A stretch of DNA of 64,000 bases from contig CAYNAU010000001.1 in NCBI GenBank assembly GCA_964395715.1, positions 62,001 through 126,000 of the forward strand. The letters are read 5' to 3'. Positions 6,565-15,416 of this stretch are shown in pieces. Positions within the stretch are counted from its first letter, which is position 1, and each line of letters starts with the position of its first letter. The DNA is from Porticoccus sp964395715. GTDB lineage: Bacteria > Pseudomonadota > Gammaproteobacteria > Pseudomonadales > Porticoccaceae. Under the pieces are notes generated by a model that had not been told where the DNA came from, did no database searches, and was given only the letters and a program-made list of their open reading frames with translations. A program made the position numbers and the translations under genes.

Positions 6565-6996
6565 ATGAGCACATACAACATCCACTGCGCCTGCAACACC
6601 GTTGAACTGGCACTCACCGGGGAGCCCAAGGTCAAAGCCTATTGCCATTGCATCGACTGCCGCGAATTGATGAACACCCCGTTTGCCCCGGTCACCGCCT
6701 GGACGGAGGAAAGTGCTTCCATCTCCAAGGGTGAGGACAGCGTCACCATCTACCAGCACCCCACACTGCGTATGCGGAAATATTTCTGCAGCAACTGCGG
6801 TGAGGTGCTTTTCAATAGTAACTGTGTGGACTGGCGCGTGGTGCCGCAACTACTGATTGCCAAAAGTTACGACAACCAACTGCCACAGGAATTGGCATCA
6901 ACCGCCCATATTTTCTACGAGCAGCGCATTGTCAGTGTGAGCGATGAACTTCCCAAGCACACTCGAGGCTTAAGTAGCCCGGTTTTTGAAGAGTAA
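6565..6996 (+). CDS. GFA-family (CENP-V/GFA domain) protein
   Basis: Predicted 143 aa, ATG 6565. It has the zinc-binding cysteine pattern of the glutathione-dependent formaldehyde-activating fold: CACNTV near the start, CHCIDCRE at about 27–34, and CSNCGEVLF near 75–83. The family binds zinc and some members bind glutathione adducts, but most have no proven activity. The substrate is therefore open. A second, only distantly similar GFA protein is encoded at 40006–40446. Confidence 0.82.
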   Translation: MSTYNIHCACNTVELALTGEPKVKAYCHCIDCRELMNTPFAPVTAWTEESASISKGEDSVTIYQHPTLRMRKYFCSNCGEVLFNSNCVDWRVVPQLLIAKSYDNQLPQELASTAHIFYEQRIVSVSDELPKHTRGLSSPVFEE

Positions 6997-7172
6997 ATCC
7001 TTTCCCTTCAGCCAGCTTTTAACAGCAAACAGTATTGGCGTGACACACGACTAACTCCCGGGTTGCAACACAAACAGCGTGAGCAGTTCTGTGCTTTCAG
7101 CATTATTCCCATACCTCCCGGTTACCAGTAAAATCGCCACCTTTCTTTTTCTCGTTGACGGAGCATAACCCC

Positions 7173-7892
7173 ATGGGCAGAGCGTATCAGAACCGCAAAG
7201 ACTCAATGGCCAAAACATCTGACATGAAGGCCAAGGTGTACAGTCGCTATGGCCGTGAGATTTATGTCTGCGCCAAATCAGGCGGTATCGACCCTGCTGG
7301 CAACCTGGCATTGCGAAGCCTCATCGACCGCGCCAAGCGCGACCAGGTGCCGGGGCATGTGATCGATAAGGCCATCGACAAGGCCAAGGGCGGTTCTGGA
7401 GAAGATTTTTCACCCGCACGTTACGAGGGTTACGGTCCCGGCGGCAGCATGGCCATCATCGACTGCCTGACCGACAACCCCAACCGCACCTTCGGCGATG
7501 TGCGCCAGGCCTTTACCAAAACCAAGTGCAAGATCGGCACTCAAGGTACCGTGGCTCACATGTTCGACCACGCTGCCATCTTCGTCTTCCCATACGACGA
7601 TGAAGATGCGGTGCTGGAAGCCCTGCTGGAAGCGGATGTGGATGTTACCGACGTAGAGAACGAAGACGGCAAGATCACCGTATTTACCCCCCACACCGAC
7701 TACTTCAAGGCCAAGCAGGCGCTTGTCGACACCCTCGGCGACATCGAGTTTGAAGTAGATGAAATCCAGTTCATTCCCCAGAACTACACCACCCTGGGCG
7801 GTGACGACGTTGCGCTGTTCGAGAAGTTTCTGGGCATGCTCAATGACCTCGACGACGTGCAGCAGGTTTACCACAACGTAGAGCTGCCCTGA
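7173..7892 (+). CDS. YebC/PmpR-family protein, YeeN subgroup
   Basis: Predicted 239 aa, ATG 7173 with GGAG upstream; a longer frame from 7155 adds residues that are not typical. The N-terminus MGRAYQNRKDSMAKT and the body (VIDKAIDKAKGG, RYEGYGPGG, VAHMFD, QQVYHNVEL) mark the YebC family. The MGR start and overall pattern fit the YeeN paralogue rather than YebC itself. Family members act as DNA-binding regulators or as ribosome-associated translation factors; which applies to this subgroup is not settled. Negatively charged C-terminal domain, no membrane segment. Confidence 0.88.
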   Translation: MGRAYQNRKDSMAKTSDMKAKVYSRYGREIYVCAKSGGIDPAGNLALRSLIDRAKRDQVPGHVIDKAIDKAKGGSGEDFSPARYEGYGPGGSMAIIDCLTDNPNRTFGDVRQAFTKTKCKIGTQGTVAHMFDHAAIFVFPYDDEDAVLEALLEADVDVTDVENEDGKITVFTPHTDYFKAKQALVDTLGDIEFEVDEIQFIPQNYTTLGGDDVALFEKFLGMLNDLDDVQQVYHNVELP

Positions 7893-8010
7893 GACAGGGT
7901 TCAACCCTGAGCTGCAATCTGAGGTGCCCTGTTACAGTGGGTCTACATACAGGGTGCCTGTTGTCGGGTACTGACTTATAGGGCACAGGGTTACTGGGTT
8001 ACACTGGGCC

Positions 8011-8730
8011 ATGGCCATTGAAACCCTTTTACTCACCACCACCGCCATTACCACGTTTACGGGTAATCAGTCCCTGACCAATGCCAGCGGTTTCTTCTTT
8101 GAAAACCAAGGCCGCCTGTTTCTCATCACCAGCCGCCATGTTCTTATCGATAAGGGCAGCACGCATTTTCCTGACCGTATCGTCATCGAACTTCATACAG
8201 ACCAGGAAAATGCCACCCGCTCGGTAAAATACTCCATTCCCCTGTATCAAAACGGAAAGCAGTTATGGCGACAGGGGGTTGATGCGGCGGGGGACATCGA
8301 TGTTGCAGCCATTGAAATTGACCGCACAGCCCTTCCGGCTGAGGCCTTTTATGCCACCTTCACCCCCGAGCATCTGCACGAAGCCCTGGAGGACATCGAG
8401 ATCGGTACACCCATGCTGGTCGTCGGTTTTCCTCTGGGCTTTCATGACACCCTGCATCATTTGCCTGTGGCCCGTCACGCCATCAATGCATCCTCTTTCG
8501 CCCTGCGTTTTCAGGGTCAGGGTTACTTTCTGACAGATGCCCGCACACACCGGGGTACCAGCGGTGCCGCCGTGGTGATGCGCTCACCGGAAAAGGGAAC
8601 AGAACTGCCATGGAAATTGATGGGCATTCACTCTGCTCGGTTGGATGTCACCCGAGACACGCAACTCGACGAGGCGCTGGGATTAAACTGTGCCTGGTTT
8701 GCCGATATTCTACCCATATTGACGAGCTGA
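8011..8730 (+). CDS. Trypsin-like serine protease without a signal peptide
   Basis: Predicted 239 aa, ATG 8011, no good ribosome site. It has the PA-clan fold with a likely catalytic triad: His43 in LITSRHVL, Asp97 (DIDVAAIE; Asp95 is the nearby alternative) and Ser184 in RGTSGAA. The glycine-rich motif around the serine and the GxPLGFHD loop fit HtrA-like or plain trypsin-like peptidases. There is no signal peptide, membrane anchor or PDZ domain, so it should be cytoplasmic, unusual for this fold in Gram-negative bacteria. It is followed by a strong terminator. Targets unknown. Confidence 0.75.
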   Translation: MAIETLLLTTTAITTFTGNQSLTNASGFFFENQGRLFLITSRHVLIDKGSTHFPDRIVIELHTDQENATRSVKYSIPLYQNGKQLWRQGVDAAGDIDVAAIEIDRTALPAEAFYATFTPEHLHEALEDIEIGTPMLVVGFPLGFHDTLHHLPVARHAINASSFALRFQGQGYFLTDARTHRGTSGAAVVMRSPEKGTELPWKLMGIHSARLDVTRDTQLDEALGLNCAWFADILPILTS

Positions 8731-8774
8731 ATTGCCCTTCAGACACGACCTGGGTCTATCGCTGACAATAAAAA

Positions 8775-8796
8775 AACCCGGCTAAAAAGCCGGGTT
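8775..8796. terminator. Bidirectional terminator between protease gene and tRNA-Ser
   Basis: Perfect 9-bp stem AACCCGGCT / AGCCGGGTT with an AAAA loop, flanked by A-run on the left and TTATTT on the right. It can end the protease transcript on the plus strand and the tRNA/csrA side on the minus strand. Confidence 0.9.
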
Positions 8797-8805
8797 ATTT
8801 ATTGA

Positions 8806-8896
8806 TGGCGGTGAGGGAGGGATTCGAACCCTCGATAGGGGATTAGCCTATACTCCCTTAGCAGGGGAGCGCCTTCAGCCGCTCGGCCACCTCACC
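8806..8896 (-). tRNA. tRNA-Ser(GCT)
   Basis: Read on the minus strand: acceptor GGTGAGG pairing with CCTCACC, D-arm GGCCGAGCGGCTGAAGGC, anticodon stem CTCCC/GGGAG with loop CTGCTAA (anticodon GCT, codons AGC/AGU), long variable arm, T-loop GGTTCGAATCC, and an encoded CCA end (8806–8808). The long variable arm is the class II shape of tRNA-Ser. It follows csrA as in many gammaproteobacteria. Confidence 0.97.
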
Positions 8897-9042
8897 TAAA
8901 ACTCGTTCTCCAGCCACATCATCCGCCAGTGGCAGACTATGCTGGTGAAATCTATTTTTGAGGCTTGAAAGGAAGGAACCATGCCACCTCAAAAAGTGGC
9001 GGCATGATAACATACCATCCGGAAAATCAAAGGGGATTCAGA

Positions 9043-9222
9043 TTACTCTGCAGTTCCCTTTTCCTGTTGAATCCGTTGGTAGATTTCTTCTCTGTGAACG
9101 CTCACATCCTTGGGTGCATTGACGCCCAGGCGAACCTGGTTACCTTTGACTCCCAACACGGTCACACTGACGTCATCTCCAATAATCAGAGTTTCGCCGA
9201 CTCGACGGGTAAGAATTAGCAT
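9043..9222 (-). CDS. csrA: Carbon storage regulator CsrA (RsmA)
   Basis: 59 aa, beginning MLILTRRVGETLIIGDD and continuing through NQVRLGVNAPKDVSVHREEI, a full-length match to CsrA. AGGAG lies seven bases before the ATG. CsrA is a small dimeric RNA-binding protein that binds GGA motifs near ribosome sites and controls carbon flow, motility and biofilm genes; the key Arg in VHREE for RNA contact is present. Order alaS–lysC–csrA–tRNA-Ser is the standard gammaproteobacterial arrangement. It is missed by a 60-residue length cutoff. Confidence 0.98.
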   Translation of the reverse strand: MLILTRRVGETLIIGDDVSVTVLGVKGNQVRLGVNAPKDVSVHREEIYQRIQQEKGTAE

Positions 9223-9384
9223 AGTTAGCTCCTATATACTGCCGTATTCCAGTGGTTACACTGGCTTTCCTTTTTTTTGCCCAGTCTTGTTTTTGTTGTT
9301 ACCGGGGTGCCTTTTTAGGCGTTGCCAACACAGTAGGCGCTTAAACTATACCAATCATTCCACAATGGCGTAAATAGCCGGTCG

Positions 9385-10617
9385 TCACTCCACTTTATCT
9401 TTTTCTTCCAACTCAAAAGCGCTGTGCAGGGCGCGCACTGCCAGCTCGAGATATTTTTCATCAATTACCACGGTGATTTTAATCTCTGAGGTGCTGATCA
9501 TCTGGATGTTAATATTTTCTTTCGCCAGGGCCTCAAACATTTTTGCCGCCACACCGGCATGGGAACGCATACCCACACCCACCAGTGCCAGCTTGGCAAT
9601 GCCGGCATTGGTATCAACCGCAGACGCACCCAGCTCCGCAGCGATGGATTCCACCACTTCTTTTGCCTTGGCCAGTTCATTGCGATGCACTGTGAATGTC
9701 AGTGATGCGGTATTGTCCTGGGCGACGTTCTGAACAATCACGTCTACTTCAATGTTTGCACGACCCACCGCACCCAGAACTTTGGAGGCAATGCCCGGCA
9801 CATCGGGAATACCACGGATTGTCAGTTTGGCTTCATCGCGGTTGAATGCAATGCCGGAAACAACTGGTTTTTCCATATCGTCATCATCCTCAAGGGTGAT
9901 CAGAGTTCCGGGGCCGTCCACAAAGCTGGACAGCACCCGCAGGGGTACTTTGTATTTGCCTGCAAATTCAACGGAGCGTATCTGCAGAACCTTTGAGCCC
10001 TGGCTGGCCATTTCCAGCATTTCCTCAAAGGTAATTTTATCGAGCCGGCGCGCACCTTCCACCACCCGGGGGTCGGTGGTGTAGACACCATCGACGTCGG
10101 TATAGATCTGGCACTCATCGGCTTTCAGTGCAGCGGCAAGGGCAACGGCTGTGGTGTCGGAACCGCCGCGACCAAGTGTGGTGATATTGCCGTCGCCATC
10201 AACGCCCTGGAAACCGGCAACCACGACCACGCGACCAGCAGCCAGGTCTTCCTGCATGCGGTGGGCGTCAATTTCTTCAATGCGCGCTTTTGAATGAGCA
10301 CTGTCGGTAAGAATACGCACCTGGCCACCGGTGTAGGAGCGGGCATCGCAGCCACGTTTCTGCAGCGCCATACACAACAGGGCAATGGTCACCTGCTCAC
10401 CGGTGGAAACCAGCACGTCCATTTCGCGGGCACTGGGGTCCGGGTGAATATCCTTGGCCAGAGCGATCAGGCGATTGGTTTCTCCGCTCATGGCGGAAAC
10501 CACGACAACCACGTCTTCACCCCGTTTACGGAAGGCATGCACCTTTTCCGCCACAGCTTCGATGCGCTCGGTTGTACCAACCGAGGTACCACCGTATTTC
10601 TGAACAATCAGACTCAT
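9385..10617 (-). CDS. lysC: Aspartate kinase
   Basis: Predicted 410 aa, start MSLIVQKYGGTSVG. It makes aspartyl phosphate, the first step to lysine, threonine, methionine and diaminopimelate. The N-terminal kinase domain shows the KYGGTSV motif at residues 7–13 and TTLGRGGSDTTAVALAAAL. Two C-terminal ACT-type regulatory units start near residue 265 (LTIRGIPDVPGIA) and near 345 (LALVGVGMRSHAGVAAKM), so feedback control by lysine or threonine is likely. Single-function enzyme, no fused homoserine dehydrogenase. It lies 86 bases downstream of alaS. Confidence 0.97.
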   Translation of the reverse strand: MSLIVQKYGGTSVGTTERIEAVAEKVHAFRKRGEDVVVVVSAMSGETNRLIALAKDIHPDPSAREMDVLVSTGEQVTIALLCMALQKRGCDARSYTGGQVRILTDSAHSKARIEEIDAHRMQEDLAAGRVVVVAGFQGVDGDGNITTLGRGGSDTTAVALAAALKADECQIYTDVDGVYTTDPRVVEGARRLDKITFEEMLEMASQGSKVLQIRSVEFAGKYKVPLRVLSSFVDGPGTLITLEDDDDMEKPVVSGIAFNRDEAKLTIRGIPDVPGIASKVLGAVGRANIEVDVIVQNVAQDNTASLTFTVHRNELAKAKEVVESIAAELGASAVDTNAGIAKLALVGVGMRSHAGVAAKMFEALAKENINIQMISTSEIKITVVIDEKYLELAVRALHSAFELEEKDKVE

Positions 10618-10703
10618 GGATTTTCTTCAAGGTTGTAGGCCAAAAAACGGCGGCAATTAAACACTAATTAATGGACAAAGTTAAGGAAAATACAGCTATC
10701 AGC

Positions 10704-13304
10704 TTAGTCCACCAAACGGGCTTTTACCCAATCGGCAGCATCGCTCAGTGCACCTGGCAACGCGGCCATGTCGGTGCCGCCGCCCTGGGCCATATCCGGG
10801 CGACCGCCGCCTTTACCGCCCACTTGGGCAGCCACATGCTGCATCAGCTCACCGGCTTTGATGCGACCGGTCAGATCCTGAGTGACACCGGAAACCAGTG
10901 CCACCTTGCCATCACCACCCGCGGCCAGCAGTACCACCGCGGAGCCCAGCTTGTTCTTTAACTGGTCCACTGTGTCGCGCAGTGATTTCGGATCGGCACC
11001 CTCCAGATTGGCCACCAGCACTTTAATACCGGCGACATCCTCGGCCTGTGAAGCCAAGTCACTGCCGGCAGAGCTGGCCAGCTTGCCCTTAAGCTGGGCA
11101 TTCTGTTTTTCCAGCTCTTTCAGTTCTGACCAGAGGCTGGCAGCCTTCTGGGCAACATTGTCGGCATTGGTTTTCAGTAAACCTGCCACCTCGTCGATTT
11201 GTGCCTGCAGGCCATCGAGGTACGCCAGTGCCTGTGCGCCGGTGACCGCTTCAATACGGCGGACACCGGAGGCAATGCCCGCTTCACTGGTAATTTTCAA
11301 CAGGCCGATATCGCCGGTTCGCGACACGTGGGTTCCACCACAGAGCTCTACGGAAAAGCCCTCGCCCATGGTCAGTACCCGCACCACATCACCATACTTC
11401 TCACCAAACAGCGCCATGGCACCTTTTTCCCGGGCACTGTCCATATCACAAACGTCAGTTTGAACCGGCGTATTGCGACGGATTTCATCATTCACGCGCT
11501 GTTCAATGGACTTTAATTCTTCCGGCTTGACGGCCTCGAAATGACTGAAGTCAAAACGCAGGCGTTTGCTGTCCACCAAAGAGCCCTTCTGGCTGACGTG
11601 GTCACCGAGGATTTCCCTCAGTGCTGCGTGCAACAAGTGCGTAGCGGAGTGATTCAGGGCCGTGGCAGTTCGTACATTGCTATCGACCCGGGCATCCAGC
11701 GACTGACCGACGCTCACTTCACCGCTGAGCAGGGTGCCGATATGCAGGTAATGGGCGCCCTGCTTCTGGCAATCGCGCACTTCAAATTCCATACCTGCTG
11801 CATTCAGGTAACCACTGTCTCCCGCCTGACCACCGGATTCGGCATAGAAGGGCGTCTGATCCAGGACAACCACACCTTCGTCGCCCGTGGCCAACGCATC
11901 AACCTGTTCACCGTTTTTCAGCAGAGCCACAACGGTGCCCTGGCCTTCGGTACCCTCATAACCGGTAAATGCGGTTTCACCGTCCAAGTGAAGTTGATGG
12001 GTGTAATCCACCTTAAAGGCGCCGGCGGAACGTGCGCGCTGACGCTGTTCTTCCATGGCCACTTCATAGCCCGCCATATCCAACGTTAAACCCCGTTCGC
12101 GGGCGATGTCATTGGTCAGATCCACCGGAAAACCGTAGGTATCATAAAGCGTGAAGATCACATCACCGGGAATCACTTCTGACTGCAGATCACCGAGGGC
12201 GTCATTCAGCACCGCCATCCCATTGTCGAGAGTTTTGGCAAACTGCTGTTCTTCCGCCAGCAGCACTTTCTCAACCTGAGCCTGCGCCTTGGTAAGTTCG
12301 GGGTAGGCGTCGCCCATTTCGACCACCAGTGCCGAGACCAACTTATGGAAGAATGCCTGGTTCTGGCCCAGCTTGTGACCATGACGAATGGCACGGCGGA
12401 TAATCCGTCGCAGCACATAGCCACGACCTTCGTTGGAAGGCAGCACGCCGTCGACAATCAGGAAGCTGCAGGAGCGGATGTGGTCTGCTATGACTCGCAG
12501 GGATTTGTTTTCCAGGTCGTCACAGCCGGTAACCGCTGCCGCAGCTTTCAATAACGCCTGAAACAGGTCGATTTCGTAGTTGCTGTGCACGCCCTGCATC
12601 ACGGCTGCGATGCGCTCCAGCCCCATACCGGTATCAATGGATGGCTTGGGCAAGGGCGCCATGGTGCCGTCACCACTGCGTTCAAACTGCATGAACACCA
12701 GGTTCCAGATTTCAATGTAACGATCGAGATCATCGTTTTCACTGCCCGGAGGTCCACCGGGAACATCGGCGCCGTGATCATAGAAAATTTCCGAGCTCGG
12801 CCCGCAGGGGCCGGTGTCACCCATCTGCCAGAAATTATCTTCATCCAGACGGGAGAATCGCTCGGCACTGACACCCAGCTCCTTGAGCCAGATATCCGCG
12901 GCCTCGTCGTCGGAAATATGCACGGTTACCCAAAGGCGTTCCGGCGGCAGTTGCAGCACTTCCGTCAGGAATTCCCAAGCAAAGCGAATGGCATCGCGCT
13001 TGAAGTAGTCACCAAAACTGAAGTTGCCGAGCATTTCAAAAAACGTGTGATGTCGGGCGGTATAGCCGACGTTTTCGAGGTCGTTGTGCTTGCCCCCGGC
13101 ACGCACACAGCGCTGCGAGGAGGCGGCCCGGCTATAGGGACGTTTGTCCGCACCCAGAAAGACATCCTTGAACTGCACCATGCCGGCATTGGTAAACAGC
13201 AGGGTCGGGTCGTTGCCCGGCACCAGGCTGCTGCTGGGAACGGTGGTATGCCCCTGGTCTGCAAAGTAACTCAGGAAGGCTTCGCGAATCTCGGCACTTT
13301 TCAT
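10704..13304 (-). CDS. alaS: Alanyl-tRNA synthetase
   Basis: Predicted 866 aa, usual length. The start chosen is ATG 13304 (MKSAEIREAFLSYF); a TTG two codons earlier is possible. It charges tRNA-Ala. It has a class II aminoacylation core (GNDPTLLFTNAGMVQFKD), an editing domain with zinc-site motifs HSATHLLH and CGGTHV, and a C-Ala region with GGKGGGRPDMAQGGG near the end. Cytoplasmic. It heads the alaS–lysC–csrA–tRNA-Ser cluster. RecX, which often precedes alaS, is about 3 kb away here. Confidence 0.98.
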   Translation of the reverse strand: MKSAEIREAFLSYFADQGHTTVPSSSLVPGNDPTLLFTNAGMVQFKDVFLGADKRPYSRAASSQRCVRAGGKHNDLENVGYTARHHTFFEMLGNFSFGDYFKRDAIRFAWEFLTEVLQLPPERLWVTVHISDDEAADIWLKELGVSAERFSRLDEDNFWQMGDTGPCGPSSEIFYDHGADVPGGPPGSENDDLDRYIEIWNLVFMQFERSGDGTMAPLPKPSIDTGMGLERIAAVMQGVHSNYEIDLFQALLKAAAAVTGCDDLENKSLRVIADHIRSCSFLIVDGVLPSNEGRGYVLRRIIRRAIRHGHKLGQNQAFFHKLVSALVVEMGDAYPELTKAQAQVEKVLLAEEQQFAKTLDNGMAVLNDALGDLQSEVIPGDVIFTLYDTYGFPVDLTNDIARERGLTLDMAGYEVAMEEQRQRARSAGAFKVDYTHQLHLDGETAFTGYEGTEGQGTVVALLKNGEQVDALATGDEGVVVLDQTPFYAESGGQAGDSGYLNAAGMEFEVRDCQKQGAHYLHIGTLLSGEVSVGQSLDARVDSNVRTATALNHSATHLLHAALREILGDHVSQKGSLVDSKRLRFDFSHFEAVKPEELKSIEQRVNDEIRRNTPVQTDVCDMDSAREKGAMALFGEKYGDVVRVLTMGEGFSVELCGGTHVSRTGDIGLLKITSEAGIASGVRRIEAVTGAQALAYLDGLQAQIDEVAGLLKTNADNVAQKAASLWSELKELEKQNAQLKGKLASSAGSDLASQAEDVAGIKVLVANLEGADPKSLRDTVDQLKNKLGSAVVLLAAGGDGKVALVSGVTQDLTGRIKAGELMQHVAAQVGGKGGGRPDMAQGGGTDMAALPGALSDAADWVKARLVD

Positions 13305-13366
13305 AAACAATCACTTTCCACGACCTGTCTACAGGTCAATTCCAAAACGATAGGTTGGGGGTTTAT

Positions 13367-13717
13367 TCAGAAACCCAGGCTGTCCTCGGAGAACTTTTTG
13401 TTACCGAGTATGTGCAGGTGCAGGTGAAACACCGTTTGTCCCGCGCCGGTGCCGTTATTCACCACGACCCGAAACGCTTCATCAACCCCGGCCTGCCGGG
13501 CGATATCACCCACGGTCAGCATCAGGTGCCCGAGTATCGCCTTATCTTCGGCGGAGGCATCCGCCAGGCGGGGGATCGGTTTGCGTGGAATGACCAGCAA
13601 ATGGGTGGGCGCCTTGGGTGCAATATCGCGTATCGCGATACAGTGTTCATCTTCATAGACGATGTCCGCTGGTATTTCGCGATTGATAATACGGGTAAAC
13701 AGGGTTTCTTCTGACAT
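13367..13717 (-). CDS. HIT-family nucleotide hydrolase (HinT-like)
   Basis: Predicted 116 aa from ATG 13717 (MSEETLFTRI); an ATG four codons earlier is in frame and neither has a strong ribosome site. The histidine triad is HLHLHIL near residue 96, preceded by VVNNGTGAGQTVFHLH, as in HinT purine nucleoside phosphoramidases, small dimeric cytoplasmic enzymes that release AMP from phosphoramidates. It lies between the Trm112-like gene (17 bases upstream) and alaS on the same strand. Confidence 0.9.
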   Translation of the reverse strand: MSEETLFTRIINREIPADIVYEDEHCIAIRDIAPKAPTHLLVIPRKPIPRLADASAEDKAILGHLMLTVGDIARQAGVDEAFRVVVNNGTGAGQTVFHLHLHILGNKKFSEDSLGF

Positions 13718-13734
13718 GGTTGCCGCCATCTCTG

Positions 13735-13929
13735 TTAATGGTCGTTGCCGAGCTTTTCGTCTAAGGTCAGTGGACGGGCCTCGCTCTCCAACATCACAGG
13801 AATGCCATCGCGAATCGGGTAGGCCAAGCCACTGGCCCGACAGACAAGTTCGTCATGCTCTTTATCGTATTCGAGGGGCCCTTTGCTGATCGGGCACACC
13901 AAAATACTCAGTAATTTTTTATCAATCAT
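13735..13929 (-). CDS. Trm112-family protein (YcaR-like)
   Basis: Predicted 64 aa from ATG 13929 (MIDKKLLSILVCPISKGPL) with AGGG upstream. Small single-domain protein: the ILVCPISKG turn and GLAYPIRDGIPVML are conserved in the UPF0434/Trm112 family. Only one of the zinc-binding cysteines at the N-terminal turn is kept (the second position is Ser-Lys), which is common in YcaR-type proteins. In eukaryotes and archaea Trm112 activates methyltransferases; the bacterial role is not settled. Confidence 0.9.
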   Translation of the reverse strand: MIDKKLLSILVCPISKGPLEYDKEHDELVCRASGLAYPIRDGIPVMLESEARPLTLDEKLGNDH

Positions 13930-14017
13930 TACGGACCCTGGCGACAGTAACTCCAAGGGTGAAGTTTAAGGGAAAGGGGACGCTGTGACCACGTCCGAAA
14001 GTGTCAGGGGCTGGGTT

Positions 14018-14839
14018 TCAGTGAAGAGGTTTCAGCTGGGGAAAACTTTCCATAATCACGGCGGGATCGAGCCGCACATCGAACCAGTTAATTCGCCAGT
14101 CAAGATGCGGACCGGTTGCCCTGCCTGTCGCTCCGACTTTGGCAATCAAATCACCACTTTTGATCCGCTGCCCGTTCTCTACCAGCACCTTGCTCAGGTG
14201 GATAAACGTGGAACTGATGCCATAACCGTGATCGATGATCAGCGTCCCACCGGAATAAAACATGTCCTGATGCACCAGCTTCACCACCCCGGGGGCCGGT
14301 GAAAACACCTCGGTTCCCGTGGGTGCTGCAATATCCAACCCATAGTGAGGTCGACCCGGGGTACCGTTGTAGACTCGACGACTGCCGTATACACCGGTGA
14401 TGGGCCCTTCCAGCGGCTTGCGGAACCCGGACAGGAAGTCCAGCCGACCTTCATCCGCGGTTCTCGCCCTTGCGACCATTGCGGCTTCCTCGCGGATACG
14501 CTCCAGTACCTCTTCTGGAGGGGTTACGGTTTTCTGAGGCACACCGTTAACCCGCTGTTCTTCGTAGGTGCGCTGCGTCACCTGGTAACGATACGATTCA
14601 GTTTTTTGACCGTCTCTGACCAACAGCTTGATTTCAGGGGGCGCATCACGCCCAAGGCCAAAGACAAAGCGGCCAGCCTCATCCACCCGAACTGGCCGCC
14701 CCATCACTTCCACCTGTTGACCGGGACTGACCTGCCCCACCAGCATACCGCCCTGAACAAGATCACCACTCAACTCAACGGCCGTGGCAAAAGGAGGAAG
14801 CAGGGACAGTAAAACTAGCAACAGGGGGATTCTGAACAT
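14018..14839 (-). CDS. M23-family (LytM-type) peptidase, periplasmic
   Basis: Predicted 273 aa. A signal peptide with a hydrophobic core (IPLLLVLLSLLPPFATA) is likely cleaved near residue 20. A small beta domain follows, then the peptidase domain from about residue 143. The zinc motif HxxxD is HYGLD (His165, Asp169), a further conserved His is in TFIHLS (214), but the usual HxH near the end is HLD (245–247), so the second His is Asp. This may be a subgroup variant or an inactive activator-type LytM. The substrate would be cross-linked peptidoglycan. It lies near envelope-related genes but has no clear partner. Confidence 0.85.
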   Translation of the reverse strand: MFRIPLLLVLLSLLPPFATAVELSGDLVQGGMLVGQVSPGQQVEVMGRPVRVDEAGRFVFGLGRDAPPEIKLLVRDGQKTESYRYQVTQRTYEEQRVNGVPQKTVTPPEEVLERIREEAAMVARARTADEGRLDFLSGFRKPLEGPITGVYGSRRVYNGTPGRPHYGLDIAAPTGTEVFSPAPGVVKLVHQDMFYSGGTLIIDHGYGISSTFIHLSKVLVENGQRIKSGDLIAKVGATGRATGPHLDWRINWFDVRLDPAVIMESFPQLKPLH

Positions 14840-14882
14840 GGACGATAGCGTCTCAATTGGTCTCTGATTAATAGGGCATCCG

Positions 14883-15290
14883 TTATTGACGGTTGTCGCG
14901 GTAGGGCTCGAGGGATTCTACTTCACAGCGGGCACCCGTGTGCAGTACCCGGATGGCATTGGTGCTGGGACAGACCCGGTTATTCTGGGCAGTGTGCACA
15001 AAACCGTATTGTTCAATACCCTGGCAGTCGCCCCGAAAACGCATCAGCACCCGCTTGCCACCGATCAGTTCAATCATCGCCGCGTGTGCGTTTAGCACAT
15101 AGAAGTGATGAACCAGCGCACTGTTGAGACAACCATTCTCGATTCCCCAAAGGGATAACTCGGCTTCCGGATCTGAACTGCCCGTTACGTAGGCCGGGGC
15201 GGCGTGAGCCCGAGGGATAAACGGCTGCCAGGCGACAGTGACCACCGCCAACAACAGAAGTATCCAGCTCATACGTGACCGCAAAATCAC
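14883..15290 (-). CDS. Exported small protein, DUF6491-like
   Basis: Predicted 135 aa from GTG 15290; an ATG at 15272 is the other candidate and the ribosome site (AGAGG) does not decide clearly. Signal peptide with hydrophobic core and a cleavage site at RAHAA–AP. The mature part has four cysteines (CLNSA, GDCQG, RVCPS, ARCEV) that could form two disulfides, as expected in the periplasm. The pattern with GGKRVLMRFRGDC and a terminal EPY resembles DUF6491; this is from memory. Function unknown. Confidence 0.6.
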   Translation of the reverse strand: MILRSRMSWILLLLAVVTVAWQPFIPRAHAAPAYVTGSSDPEAELSLWGIENGCLNSALVHHFYVLNAHAAMIELIGGKRVLMRFRGDCQGIEQYGFVHTAQNNRVCPSTNAIRVLHTGARCEVESLEPYRDNRQ

Positions 15291-15416
15291 ACCTCTGACG
15301 TACCAAGAGACTGTTTGGTTAGATTACCCGTCGAACAATCCGTTCCTCGTCAGGCGCATTTATTTTCCGAATGCTATGATAGCCCGACAGTCAGATCAAC
15401 GGATGAAGCCTCGACC

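Noticed and set aside
7893..8010. Repeated CAGGGT and inverted CAGGGTT/AACCCTG pieces before the protease gene
   Set aside because: Short and irregular; not a clear operator, terminator or repeat family.
8980..9006. Hairpin CATGCCAC / GTGG-CG-GCATG between csrA and tRNA-Ser
   Set aside because: Has a bulge and no T-run; too weak to call a terminator.
8965..9219. 84-codon plus-strand frame
   Set aside because: Antisense shadow of csrA, which is a perfect family match on the other strand.
12585..13427. 280-codon plus-strand frame
   Set aside because: Antisense to alaS.
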